A stretch of DNA of 64,000 nt from NCBI GenBank assembly GCA_016709575.1, contig JADJMM010000002.1, forward strand, positions 682,001 to 746,000, read 5' to 3'. The notes beneath the pieces are model-generated. The model did no database searches and had not been told where the DNA came from. It saw only the letters and a program-made list of their open reading frames with translations. The stretch comes from Sphingobacteriaceae bacterium (GTDB taxonomy: Bacteria > Bacteroidota > Bacteroidia > B-17B0 > Aurantibacillaceae). The stretch's first letter is position 1, and every line of letters starts with the position of its first letter. The position numbers were made by a program, and so were the translations under genes. This document shows positions 18,471 to 28,653 of this stretch, piece by piece.

Positions 18471-19324
18471 AAACCATAATCTTTATAGCCCTTTGTAAAT
18501 TCTTTCTCGTCAATGGGCTTGTTTATTTTTATATTGGTATAATCGTAATTCTCAAACAAACCAATATCATCATAAATACTAACGCTTACCGGCAACATTG
18601 TTTTTTCATCTAAATACAAAACTGCCTTTTTACAATACATGTGTGGAATTTGTATTTTACTGCCTTCCTTCAAATAACCAAAATCGTTAAACAAATTATT
18701 CTTTTCACGTAACATGTAATCATTAACACTTTGTTTATAGGCAATGCTGGTTACCGTTTCTTTGTGTTTAACCGTGTACTCATAAAATGGATAGTTTTTG
18801 GTTTCGTATATCACCATATGACACATATAGCCGTTATGTTCGTGCTTTCCTAAATAGGTTAAGCTCTTCGCCATATTTTCTTTTTCCTTACTTAAAATAA
18901 GCGCGATCGTTTTCCCAATAAAATCGAAGCCCAGTTCATGAATTGTATAATGCTGATTCTTTCGCATTAAATTTCCTCGCGTTTCTAAGGTTAAAGTCAA
19001 ATACGGAAAAACATGTGGTTTAACAACAGCTTTGTTATTGTAAGAACCCGTAACGTATAAAATTTCTAGTTTGCCTTCACGGCCTTTAAAATATAATTTT
19101 CTTGGGTTTACATTCACCTTTATTTCGGATGCAGAAGACGAATAGGCATTATTAATCCTTTCGAGTGATTTAATGGACGTTCTAACTGTTTTAAGATTTG
19201 CAATCGAATCTATCATTTCTGCAATAAGTTTCACAGCCTTATTTCCCGACGGAGGAGCGGGCGAGTGCTGAGCGTTTCCCAATAAAAAAGAAACTAAAAA
19301 AAATATGAGTAGTTGTGTTCTCAA
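18467..19324 (-). CDS. DUF1571-family periplasmic protein
   Basis: This 285-residue protein starts with a signal peptide (LLIFFLVSFLLGNAQ) and continues as a DUF1571 protein: a helical segment KLIAEMIDSIANLKTVR, beta strands RKLYFKGREGKLEILYV, and YCKKAVLYLDEKTMLPVSVSIYDDIGLFENYDY at the C-terminus, which recalls LolA/outer-membrane lipoprotein sorting folds. It is divergent from kdsB with only 51 bp between starts. The reaction or partner is unknown. Its place among Kdo genes suggests an envelope role, but this rests on position only. Confidence 0.8.
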   Translation of the reverse strand: MRTQLLIFFLVSFLLGNAQHSPAPPSGNKAVKLIAEMIDSIANLKTVRTSIKSLERINNAYSSSASEIKVNVNPRKLYFKGREGKLEILYVTGSYNNKAVVKPHVFPYLTLTLETRGNLMRKNQHYTIHELGFDFIGKTIALILSKEKENMAKSLTYLGKHEHNGYMCHMVIYETKNYPFYEYTVKHKETVTSIAYKQSVNDYMLREKNNLFNDFGYLKEGSKIQIPHMYCKKAVLYLDEKTMLPVSVSIYDDIGLFENYDYTNIKINKPIDEKEFTKGYKDYGF

Positions 19325-19375
19325 TGAAATAATTCCTAAATTTAATCCTAAGTTTTTAATTGAATCTTATATCTG

Positions 19376-20122
19376 ATGAAAATTTTAGGAATTATTCCTG
19401 CACGTTACGCCTCTACCCGCTTTCCAGGTAAACCACTGATAGAAATCATGGGAAAATCCATGTTACAAAGAGTTTATGAGCAAGCTAAAAAATCAAAATT
19501 ATTGACGGATGTTATTGTTGCTACCGATGATGAGCGTATAGAAACTCACGCCAAGTCGTTCGGTGCTAAGGTAGTGCTTACCAAAGCCGAACATCCTAGT
19601 GGTACCGACCGCAGCTATGAAGCGTATATAAATACTAAAACCACTTACGATTACATTATCAATATTCAGGGCGATGAGCCTTTTATTGATCCTTCGCAAA
19701 TTGATTTATTAGCTAAGATTTGTGACGGAAATACTGAATTAGCCACTTTAATGATAAAATGTAACAGTCATTCTGTTTTATTTGATAAAGGCGAAGTAAA
19801 AATCACGCTTAATACCAATAAAGAAGCCCTTTACTTTAGTCGTATGGTGATTCCGTTTATTAAAGGTGTCGACGAAAAAGAATGGCATGAACATTTTGAT
19901 TATTACCGTCACGTAGGCATGTACGCGTACCGAGTTGATGTTCTTGAAAAAGTAACAAAACTAAAACCTTCGCCTCTCGAACTAGCCGAATCACTCGAAC
20001 AATTACGCTGGTTAGAAAATGGCTTTAAAATAAAATGTGCGGAAACGCTTCACGATAGTCATTGTATCGACACGCCCGAAGATGTTGAAAAAGTAATAAA
20101 ATTAATGGGAATTAAATCCTGA
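19376..20122 (+). CDS. kdsB: 3-deoxy-manno-octulosonate cytidylyltransferase
   Basis: This 248-residue enzyme couples Kdo to CMP, the activation step before Kdo transfer to lipid A. It shows the KdsB start IIPARYASTRFPGKPL, ATDDERI, HPSGTDR, NIQGDEPFI and the C-terminal HVGMYAYR and SLEQLRWLENG. Length is normal. It lies downstream of the transaldolase/HAD pair, separated by the divergent DUF1571 gene. KdsA and the canonical isomerase KdsD are not in the window. Cytoplasmic. Confidence 0.96.
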   Translation: MKILGIIPARYASTRFPGKPLIEIMGKSMLQRVYEQAKKSKLLTDVIVATDDERIETHAKSFGAKVVLTKAEHPSGTDRSYEAYINTKTTYDYIINIQGDEPFIDPSQIDLLAKICDGNTELATLMIKCNSHSVLFDKGEVKITLNTNKEALYFSRMVIPFIKGVDEKEWHEHFDYYRHVGMYAYRVDVLEKVTKLKPSPLELAESLEQLRWLENGFKIKCAETLHDSHCIDTPEDVEKVIKLMGIKS

Positions 20123-20491
20123 TTAAAGCGGTCCGCCCTTATCAATCCAACACAATACTGAATCAACTTTAGATGACGACATTAAACCAAATGGAGGCAT
20201 TGGATTCGAAGAATTTGTAATCCTATCTTTTAATCGGCCGTCTGTTGCTCTGGCTTTTACATTAGTGTAAGTTGTTAAATCTACACCTCCTGAACCAAAA
20301 GGACCACTATGACAGCTAACACAAGCATTATCAATAATAGTTTTTATGCCATTCATATATTTGATAGAATCACAGGCATTAACCGGTAATGGTGCCGACT
20401 TTGCAGGCAAAAGACCTTTTTTATTCTCACATGAAATTAATACTCCTAAAAGAATAAAAGTTACAATATATACAGATTTGCCCATTTTCAT
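20123..20491 (-). CDS. cytochrome c-like lipoprotein
   Basis: This 122-residue protein has a lipoprotein signal (VTFILLGVLISC, followed by ENKK) and one heme-attachment motif CVSCH (about residue 57). The candidate distal ligand Met lies in NPMPPFG near residue 100, and CWIDKGGPL ends the protein, the pattern of the short planctomycete-type cytochrome c domain. It would hold a single c-type heme and be anchored to the membrane on the periplasmic side. It ends one base after the kdsB stop on the other strand, so the two genes converge. The partner oxidoreductase is not nearby. Confidence 0.85.
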   Translation of the reverse strand: MKMGKSVYIVTFILLGVLISCENKKGLLPAKSAPLPVNACDSIKYMNGIKTIIDNACVSCHSGPFGSGGVDLTTYTNVKARATDGRLKDRITNSSNPMPPFGLMSSSKVDSVLCWIDKGGPL

Positions 20492-20581
20492 TGCTAATTA
20501 TACAGCTAAAATAGTTATTTATGAGATAATTACAATAAATATAATAATATTTTTTATTTTTACTATATTAATTAATCTACA

Positions 20582-22201
20582 ATGAAAAACATCCTCTTTT
20601 TACTCCTGGTTTCGAGTCTCCTATTTACCTCAACTCCTGCAAAATCAATGCCCTTAGATGCAGGCGACCAAGTTAAGATTGGTTTAGCCAAACAAAAATT
20701 TTATGCCGGCGATGTAGTTGGTGCCCTTAACCTATATAAAGAAGTTTTAATAAAGAACCCAACAGATGTGACTGTTTTACATTTTGTAGGACTTTGTCAT
20801 TTTACCTTAAAAGATTACGAAAAAGCAACTGAACATTTTAATAAGGCTAAGGAAATAAAAACAGGTATTAAATACGAAACCTATTTATACACTGGAAAAT
20901 TATTTCAGTTGGCAGGCAAGTACGACGAAGCACTTGTAGATTTGAATGAATATAAAAAATTAGCTCCTATAAAAGAATCAACTGAAGAAGATATTGAAGT
21001 CTGGATTGACCAATGTAATACTGCAAAAAAATTAATAGCCGTTCCTTTAGATGTTAAGATTGAAAATATGGGTCCGGAAATTAATAGCAAGTTCGATGAT
21101 CAATCGCCTGCTATTTCAGCTGACGGAATGAAATTAGTTTTCAATACTCGTCGCCCAGAAACTACAAATTCATTAATGGATGTTGAAGGTGATGGAAAAT
21201 ATTTTCAGGATATTTATTTTTCTGATTTTGATACTTTAACTAAAAAATGGAAGCAAGCAGATGATGTTCCCGGTTCAATTAACACAAACGCACACGATGC
21301 TGTTACAGGAATTTCTGCTGACGGAAAAATAATTTTCATTTATAAAAATGATTTAAAAGATCCTCAATCGCGTGGTGGTGATATTTATTCTTCTAAAATT
21401 GTAAATGGAAAATGGCGCACGCCTGAGAATATGGCAAAACCAATTAATACCAGTTACTGGGAAGGTGGCGCTTGTATTTCTCCTGATGGAAAAACTTTAT
21501 TTTTTACAAGCGAACGCCCGGGCGGAAGCGGTAACTCAGATATTTGGATGGCAAAACGTTTAACTAAAACTACTTGGGATAAACCAGTGAATTTAGGAAC
21601 AGAAGTAAACTCTGCATTTGATGAGGTTGGATTATTTTTAGCGCCGGATGGAAAAACATTATTTTTCTGTAGCAACGGAAAAGGCTCAATGGGCGACTAC
21701 GATATTTTTAAATCGACTTTAGAAAATGGTAAATGGACTAAGCCTGTTAACTTAGGTTACCCAATCAACTCTGATAAACGTGACGGTCCGTTTGTATTAA
21801 GCGCTAATGCACAAACAGGTTATTTTGCCAGCAACCGCGATGGAGGTTTAGGCGAGAGTGATATTTACCAGGTAGATTTAACTAATTACGCTGTATTAGA
21901 AAAAGACGGAAAGAAAGTTAGCAATAACGGCTTAAGTATTTTAAAAGGTGTTATACGCGATGGTTACGAAGGTTACGGCGTGGGTGAAGTAGATATTGAA
22001 TTTGCTGATGAAAGCGGCGCAAAAATTGCGAGCACCATCACCAACGAAAACGGTGAATATTTTATTACACTTAAAGGTGGTGTAAAATATACAATGACCT
22101 TAAAGAAAAAAGGATTTAAAGATTTGACCGAGGTTGTTGAATTAAAACTTGGTGCCAAAGAAACTTTCACTTTAGTGAAAGAGTTTTTGTTGAAGAAGTG
22201 A
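20582..22201 (+). CDS. TPR / PD40 beta-propeller protein (PorE-like without OmpA domain)
   Basis: This 539-residue secreted protein has a signal peptide, then TPR repeats (about 30-150), then five PD40 propeller repeats (AISADGMKLVFNTRR, GISADGKIIFIY, CISPDGKTLFFTSERPGG, LAPDGKTLFFCSN, GYFASNRDGG), and a carboxypeptidase-regulatory-like domain (about 455-520). This is the order seen in Bacteroidota PorE/PorW-associated and OmpA-family proteins, but the peptidoglycan-binding OmpA domain is absent. A role at the outer membrane, perhaps with type IX secretion or peptidoglycan, is likely but unproven. A bidirectional hairpin follows. Confidence 0.85.
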   Translation: MKNILFLLLVSSLLFTSTPAKSMPLDAGDQVKIGLAKQKFYAGDVVGALNLYKEVLIKNPTDVTVLHFVGLCHFTLKDYEKATEHFNKAKEIKTGIKYETYLYTGKLFQLAGKYDEALVDLNEYKKLAPIKESTEEDIEVWIDQCNTAKKLIAVPLDVKIENMGPEINSKFDDQSPAISADGMKLVFNTRRPETTNSLMDVEGDGKYFQDIYFSDFDTLTKKWKQADDVPGSINTNAHDAVTGISADGKIIFIYKNDLKDPQSRGGDIYSSKIVNGKWRTPENMAKPINTSYWEGGACISPDGKTLFFTSERPGGSGNSDIWMAKRLTKTTWDKPVNLGTEVNSAFDEVGLFLAPDGKTLFFCSNGKGSMGDYDIFKSTLENGKWTKPVNLGYPINSDKRDGPFVLSANAQTGYFASNRDGGLGESDIYQVDLTNYAVLEKDGKKVSNNGLSILKGVIRDGYEGYGVGEVDIEFADESGAKIASTITNENGEYFITLKGGVKYTMTLKKKGFKDLTEVVELKLGAKETFTLVKEFLLKK

Positions 22202-22222
22202 TTTAATTAAAATTATTTTGAG

Positions 22223-22250
22223 AATCCCGCCCTAAAAAGTGGGATTTTTT
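22223..22250. terminator. bidirectional terminator
   Basis: AATCCC and GGGATT form a short stem around a 12-base interval with A-rich and T-rich flanks. It sits in the 51-bp gap between the convergent PD40-protein and helicase genes and could serve both. Confidence 0.65.
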
Positions 22251-22252
22251 AC

Positions 22253-24184
22253 TTAATATAAAAACTCCCAAGCCGATTTGTAGAATTCGTTTTTCTCGCA
22301 ATATTCTGTAAAGGCCTTGTAAAAAGGATGATTACCAACAGTTGAGGTATCCATTATCACCACTAATTTTTTCTTGGCGCGCGTTAAGGCCACATTCATT
22401 CGGCGGATATCACTTAAAAATCCAATTTCAGAATTTGAATTACTTCTCACTAAAGAAATATAAATCACATCGCGTTCTTCGCCTTGAAAACCATCAATTG
22501 TTTTTACTGAAATTTCACTGATAGGTTTATTGGTAAAATCTTGTTCTGCTAATTTTTCTTTTAGCAATTCTATTTGCTCCTTGTAAGGAGAAATTATTCC
22601 TATTGAGATCTTTTGTTCTTGCTTTGAGTATTCGTATTGCTCCAATAATAAATTCAAATGCTTGTATAATAAATCCGCTTCTCCTTTATTGGATAAACTT
22701 AAAGTCTCCGGATTTTGTAATTCATCAAAACTGCAACCTGCTGTGTCAATCAATTCGACAGGCTTACTCAAAAAATCAGACTCGCTCGTTGCATCCAATA
22801 AAGCATCTTTCACCGAAACATCCGCCTCTAATTCATTCTTATAAAAATATGCATTACTGAAACTCATTATGGCATTGTGCATTCGGTACTGACGAGTTAA
22901 CAAGGACGAACTTCCTTCTAACTTCATACATGTATCTAACAATGTCACATCTAATCCTTCTTTTTTTGCATCAATACTTTTTACAACAGGCGGTAACTGA
23001 AAATGGTCGCCACTAAAAATAACACGCTGACATTTTAAAATCGGAATCCATGTCATAGGTTCCAATGCCTGAGATGCTTCATCAAAAAATAAAGTATTAA
23101 ATGTTTTTTTACTTAATGCCCGGTGTGTTGAAGTCACCGGTGTACAACAAATCACTTGTGCATTCGCAAATAATTCGTTTACTACGTGGTCTTCTAATAA
23201 TCTTGCTTCTTTTAAACAATTTTTGCTTCCGAATAAAACGCGGCACGTTGCTGAGCATCTTCTCTTCCGAAAACGCGTTTGTATTTTCCGGCCATCCGAA
23301 AATATTCTTCCGCATTCTTGCGTAAACTTTTTATGTCTTTGTAGTAGGTACTATTTTGAACTTGTCCATCCACCGAAGTCCCCATTAACTCTTCCGAAAT
23401 TCTCGCGGGGTGGCCAACACGCAAAACACTTACGCCTTGCTCTAATAATTTCTCACTTAATAAATCAACAGCAGTATTAGTTGGTGCGCACACTAAAACT
23501 TGTCTCTCAGTTTGTAGAGTCAAACGTATGGCATGAACTAAAGTTGTTGTTTTTCCTGTGCCTGGTGGACCGTGAATAACAGCCACATCATTTGCAGAAA
23601 GCGTGACGTACCGCTCTGTTCTGAGACAAATTTAATTGGGGAATAATAATGCTCTCATCTATTTTCTCGAAGGTTGCTTTTTCAGTGCCTGCAAATATTT
23701 CGCGTAAATCGGCTTGTTTGCAATTACGTGCTCCTATCGCTACATCTAATGCCTTTTGCATTTCGCTATAGCTATTATCATCAAACTGAATGTTGATGCC
23801 TAATTTTCCATCGTAAGCCCAATCCGGTAATTCCTCAGCATGCAATATAATCAGCATTTTATTTTTACCGGAGCGTTTAATCGTGCCAATCATTTCGTTA
23901 GCATCATCAGGTATTTTATTCGAGAATAAAGAAACATTTTTACCAGTGCTAAAATGATGAGGCATATCTAAATTAGTTGTACGCTCCACCTCTATCTGAA
24001 GCAAATCACCGTAGCCCAGTTCGTCGTTTAGAATTTGAATGGGATACCAAGTAACCCCATTTTGTTTACGGCGCTCTATACCTGCTTTTAAAAATTGTTC
24101 TTTATATTGAAAAAAGTCTTCTTCCCTCTCAATAAGAAGTAATTCCTTTAGTAATTTTAAATGTTTTATTGAGGGTGAATCCAT
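22253..24184 (-). CDS. UPF1/IGHMBP2-like superfamily 1 helicase (two frameshifts)
   Basis: Three reverse frames (23588-24184, 23212-23586, 22253-23155) join into one protein of about 640 residues. The first has the N-terminal GVTWYPIQIL and ELPDWAYDGKLGINIQFD segments; the second begins ANDVAVIHGPPGTGKTTT (Walker A); the third follows CLKEARLLEDHVV and holds the FFDEASQALEP box, GDHFQLPP, SLLTRQYRMH, TIDGFQGEERDVI and NVALTRAKKKL. The breaks lie near 23610 and 23218. SF1B helicases of this type unwind RNA or DNA 5' to 3'; the bacterial role is undefined. All motifs survive, so the gene is probably functional in the cell. Confidence 0.88.
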
Positions 24185-24203
24185 ATATTTGCTCTAAGAA
24201 CCG

Positions 24204-25606
24204 ATGATTTTTAACACTATAGAATTTTTATTTTCCTGCTAGTGGTATTTATACTCTATTGGCGCTTCTTCAGCAAAAATAGCACGAATCAAAATACTTT
24301 ACTACTAATTGCCGGTTATTTTTTTTACAGTTGGTGGAGCTGGAAGTTTTTACTGTTGTTTGTCGGCACTTCCTTCATCGATTTCTACGCCGCTCAAAAA
24401 ATTGAACAAAATGAAGATCCCAAGAAACGTAAACTGTTTTTAGGACTTTCGCTTAGTGGAAATTTACTGGTATTAGGCTTTTTCAAATATTACAATTTTT
24501 TCGTGACTGAATTCGCCAATTTATTTTCTTTAAATCCGGAAAATCTTACTTTAAATATTATTCTACCTCTTGGTATTAGCTTCTATACTTTTCAAGCAAT
24601 GGCTTACACCCTTGATGTTTACAGAAAAACAACCAAGGCCGAAACTAACCTACTCACCTATTTAGTCTACAGCAGTTTCTTCCCGCAAATGTTATCAGGA
24701 CCAATAGAACGCGCCAATCGTTTAATGGGACAATTCAGAATAAAACGTGAGTTCAATTATACACAAGCTACAAAAGGATTAGAATTAATTTTATTTGGTT
24801 ACTTGAAGAAAGTGGTGTTGGCTGATAATTTAGCTGTGATTGCTGATAAAGGATTTTCGATGCCGGATAACTATCATGGTTTAGATATTACGATTGCCGT
24901 TCTATGTTTCACTTTTCAAATTTATTGTGATTTCAGTGGTTATACGGATATTGCAAGAGGAGTTGCCAGATTATTTGGTTTCGAATTAATCAAGAACTTT
25001 AATAATCCTTACTTCGCCGAAAACATAAATGATTTCTGGAGAAGAAGACATATTTCTTTAAGCACTTGGTTCCGCGATTATTTATACATTCCATTAGGCG
25101 GAAATAAAAAAGGAAAATTCAGAACTACATTCAATATTATTCTTGTATTTGCTGTTTCAGGATTGTGGCATGGTGCCAGCAGAACTTTTTTAGCTTGGGG
25201 ATTGTATCACGGATTATTGTCTGCTCTTAATAGATTACTAAATATAAAAATCGAGTTTCCGAAACCCATTAAAATATTTATCACTTTTTTGATTGTTGCC
25301 TTTGGTTTAATATTTTTCAGAGCAGCAACGATGTCCGAGGCTTACAAAGTCATTGAAAATTTATTTTCCTTTAATGGTGGTGTGACTATACTAGGAGGTA
25401 TTGAAAGTTTGAAATTAATTCTTTTGTTCTCTTCTCTATTTATAGTTCTAATTCTGGAAAGATTAAATGAAGTGAAACCTGAATTTTTCAAAAATATTTT
25501 CAGTAAGAAGATTTTAAAGTATTCAGCCTATTATTATGCGGTAATTCTAATTATTCTATTAGGAGTTTATGATAACACGCCTAATTTTATTTATTTCCAG
25601 TTTTAA
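24204..25606 (+). CDS. MBOAT O-acyltransferase, AlgI/DltB type (one frameshift near start)
   Basis: The clean frame from a GTG at 24242 starts inside the first helix (VFILYWRFF). Upstream the ATG at 24204 reads MIFNTIEFL, the usual start of AlgI-type proteins; one missing A in TTTTTATTTTCC near 24232 restores MIFNTIEFLIFLLVVFILYW. The 465-residue restored protein has about ten membrane segments, LPLGISFYTFQAMAY, FPQMLSGPIERA, NDFWRRRHISLSTWFRDY and the catalytic His in SGLWHGAS. It moves acyl groups across the membrane onto a polysaccharide or polymer. Its stop overlaps the next start, an SGNH protein that probably completes the transfer. Confidence 0.92.
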
Positions 25607-26542
25607 TGAAACAGTTTGTAAAGAAAATATTAATTTTTAGTCTGCCGGTTTTAATCGGACTAGGGTTTATTTTCTTTATTAAAACCAACCGCGAATTCTG
25701 TTATAACTATGTGAAAGGCGATTGTGATGGTAGAGGAAAATTACTTTACAAAAAAATGTACGAGGATAAACACAAAATAGATTATCTGTTTGTTGGTTCT
25801 TCTAAAACCTGGAATGATATCAATGATGAGTTATTAGAGAAATTAATAAATTCTCCTGAATTGACTCATATTAGTTTATTCAATACCGGCTATTGTCGCT
25901 TTGGACGGAATTTGGATTATTTATTTTGCAAAGAGTTTATAAAACGAAACAAATTGAAGAAAATATTTCTAGAGGTAAGGGCTGATGAATCTAGAACATC
26001 GCACCCTATTTATCCTTACCTCGCTAATGGAAATGAAGTTTTAGAAGGAGTCTAGCCCTTAACGGAAATTATTTTTCTGATATCTATAATCACTTTTGAT
26101 GAATGTAAACTATTCACGCTGCAAAATAAATTTAGAAAAAGCCGAAGTAAACACCACCAATGCCTTTTTACATGGTTATAACAACATTGATAAAATAATT
26201 GAACCTGAAAAATTAGAAACCTTTTATAACGAAGAGAAAGCGAAAACTGAAGAGGCAAATATTAATTCGCCTAGTTATCGTTTCAGTAATTACTATTTAG
26301 AAAAAATTAAAAAACTTTGTGATGCAAAGAAAATTGAATTGGTGTTTGTTTATCCACCTAGCTACGCGAACGTCAACAAAACACCTGCTTTTAAATCGCA
26401 TTACGAAAAATGGGGTAAAGTAATTATTGGCCCGGATAGTATTTTCAATAATAAAACTTATTGGAAAGATGTGGCACATTTCAACTCTTTTGGCGCTGAT
26501 GCCTACACTAAATTTTTGGTGACTCAATTAGCGCGTAAATAA
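25606..26542 (+). CDS. SGNH-hydrolase-like partner of the MBOAT acyltransferase (two frameshifts)
   Basis: Two frames, 25606-26055 and 26096-26542, linked by LALNGNYFSDIYNHF in a third (about 26053-26096), form one protein of about 310 residues. It has one N-terminal membrane anchor (IFSLPVLIGLGFIFFI), the SGNH block I GSSKTWND (about residue 67) and the C-terminal DVAHFNSFGA, whose Asp and His would complete the triad. Its ATG overlaps the MBOAT stop. Pairs of this kind O-acetylate surface polysaccharides (AlgI with AlgX/AlgJ, DltB with DltD). The C-terminus overlaps the convergent GH16 gene by about 15 bp. Confidence 0.8.
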
Positions 26543-27740
26543 GAAAGTCTTCTCTGCTTTTTGGTTAGCATACAAAACTTCGATTTTAGTACCGTTAGTT
26601 ACAGCTACAGGAATATTTAATTCACGCGCGTCAGTTGTTTTCGAATTGAATTTGCTCAGCATTACTAACTTTTACTTTGTAATTTTCTTTTCTATCCAAA
26701 CCATTACAAAACAATTTTAAAGTGCCGTCTTCGTTTTTAATACTGAAACAAAAATTCCTTCATTAGCATGCTCTTTCTTTTTTCCATATAACATTTTAGG
26801 ACTACGCTTAACAAAAGTATTATCAGGTAAAGGATTTACATCTCCTGTTTTTAAAATAAAATCATTTACCTGTGCTTCGCCTCTTGTCCACACCCTTATA
26901 TAATCAATTATTAATGGCTCGAACTCAGTATCATTTTTATCTGGGCCAGGGTGAAAAGGACCATTATCATCTGCAACAGCAACATTTGCCGCTAAAGCTT
27001 TTGGTTTTTCAAATTTTACCTTTGATACAGCAATGCATTTCCCATTTAAATAATAACGCACTTCATTATCTAACCATAAACCAGAAACAATATTATATCC
27101 TTCATTTAAGTTTCCATCCAATTTTATCCATCCGCCAAAACTCCTTTTTAATCCAATTGGGTTCCTAACCATATCACATTTCTGGCAATGCGTTTCTACA
27201 TGTATTTGATTTTCCCTTTCACCCTTTAATTCCATTATATCAATCTCTTCATATAGGTTGAGGCGCCATATAACCAAAATGCAGGCCACAAACCTTTATC
27301 GGAAGGAGCTTTAAATTTAATTTCAAAGTAGCCTTTTAAAAAAGACTTTTTGCTATGTATCAACCCGCCAGTATATTTCCACGAACGTTTGTTCAATCCT
27401 TGAAACTCCCCTTTTCCAGATTTAATTGAATCATTATCGCCCATCCAATCAACAAACCTAGCTTCTACATTTTCTTTGCGTGTTGTTAGATATATGCATC
27501 CATTTTTTAATTCGTGATTTTTATAGTCAGAATAATACTGTTGCTCTTTATTAGAAACGATGCTGCGCGCCCAACCATACCAGCTATTCCATTTTTCTTT
27601 CGATACTTCATTTTCTGAAAATTCATCACCATCAAAATAATGGTATGTAATTACCGTGTCCTTGTTAATTTGCCAAAGTGTCTGGGATTTAAGAAATGAA
27701 AGTTCCTAAAATAATAATGTAAAATAACTAATTTTTTCAT
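26528..27740 (-). pseudogene. GH16-family glycoside hydrolase lipoprotein, several frameshifts
   Basis: Pieces in three reverse frames make one glycoside hydrolase family 16 protein of about 400 residues. The ATG at 27740 gives MKKLVIL and, after a shift, GTFISCKSQ, a lipoprotein signal. Then come FDGDEFSENEVSKEKWNSW, GLIHSKKSFLKGYFEIKFKAP, LWPAFWLYG, the catalytic signature EIDIMELKGE (GH16 ExDxxE), IVSGLWLDNEVRYY and PLIIDYIRVW. A C-terminal extension continues through IKNEDGTLKLFC to AEKTFLFTR, ending about 26528. At least four single-base shifts are needed. GH16 enzymes cut beta-1,3/1,4-glucans, agar or carrageenan; the substrate is not evident. Confidence 0.75.
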
Positions 27741-27743
27741 CGT

Positions 27744-28627
27744 CTAGTGTTTGTCTTTTAATTCAGCCCGCATCTGACTGGCAGTTTTAGTACTGCCATC
27801 ATGACTCCAGCCGGGGGGGCCAAAAATATAAAGTAATTTATCTTTTAGTGAAGAACTCTTTTTTAAATCCGCCAACATGTTTTTCCATTCGTGAAAAACC
27901 ATTTTAAGGGGGTTATATGTTTTTATATTTGTTGTTAAACCATACTCCACTTTTTCATTAGGGTCTTCAGCTTGGAACGTGCCAAATAGTTTATCCCAAA
28001 GAATTAAAAGCATGCCCATGTTTTTATCGAGATATTTTACATTGCTGCCATGATGCACACGATGATGAGATGGTGTTACAATAATGTGCTCTAAAAAACC
28101 TAATTTACCAATAGACTGCGTATGAACTAATATGCCGAAGATTTGCGTAGCAGCGTACATAAACATAATATCAATGCCGCTAAAACCACACAAACTTAAT
28201 GGAATAAAATAAATGAATCGGTATAGTGGTTGAAATACAGAAGAGCGGAAACCAACTGTTAAATTAAATTCTTCACTGCTATGATGCGTTACGTGTACGG
28301 CCCAAAATAAACGGCAGTAATGATCCACGCGATGTAGCCAATAATACATAAAATCCTCTGCCATCAATAACACCACCCAATATAAAATAGCATGCTGTAT
28401 TTCAAAAATCTGAATTGGTAAAAATAATTTAAGACCAAAAGACAAACGCCTCTTACCAAAATATCTAAAGTAAAATTTAAAGCTGAGAGATAAACATTAG
28501 CAAGAATCCCTTTACCGGTGTAATACTGTTTATTATGGAAATAACTATATAAAAGTTCACCACCAATTACTATTACGTAAATTGGTAGTGAAACCATTAT
28601 TAATAAACTTTCTCTGAACTCTTGCAT
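27744..28627 (-). CDS. fatty acid hydroxylase / sterol desaturase family protein (one frameshift)
   Basis: Frames 28364-28627 (N-terminal membrane part) and 27744-28445 join near 28440 into one protein of about 293 residues with four to five helices. The iron-binding histidine clusters are intact: HRVDH, HVTHHSSEE, and HHRVHHGSN. Members use a di-iron centre and oxygen to hydroxylate or desaturate lipids, sterols or carotenoids. Its stop lies 4 bp from the start of the GH16 gene on the same strand, so they may be cotranscribed. The lipid substrate is unknown. Confidence 0.87.
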
Positions 28628-28653
28628 AAAACTTATGCAAATGTACGGATTTC

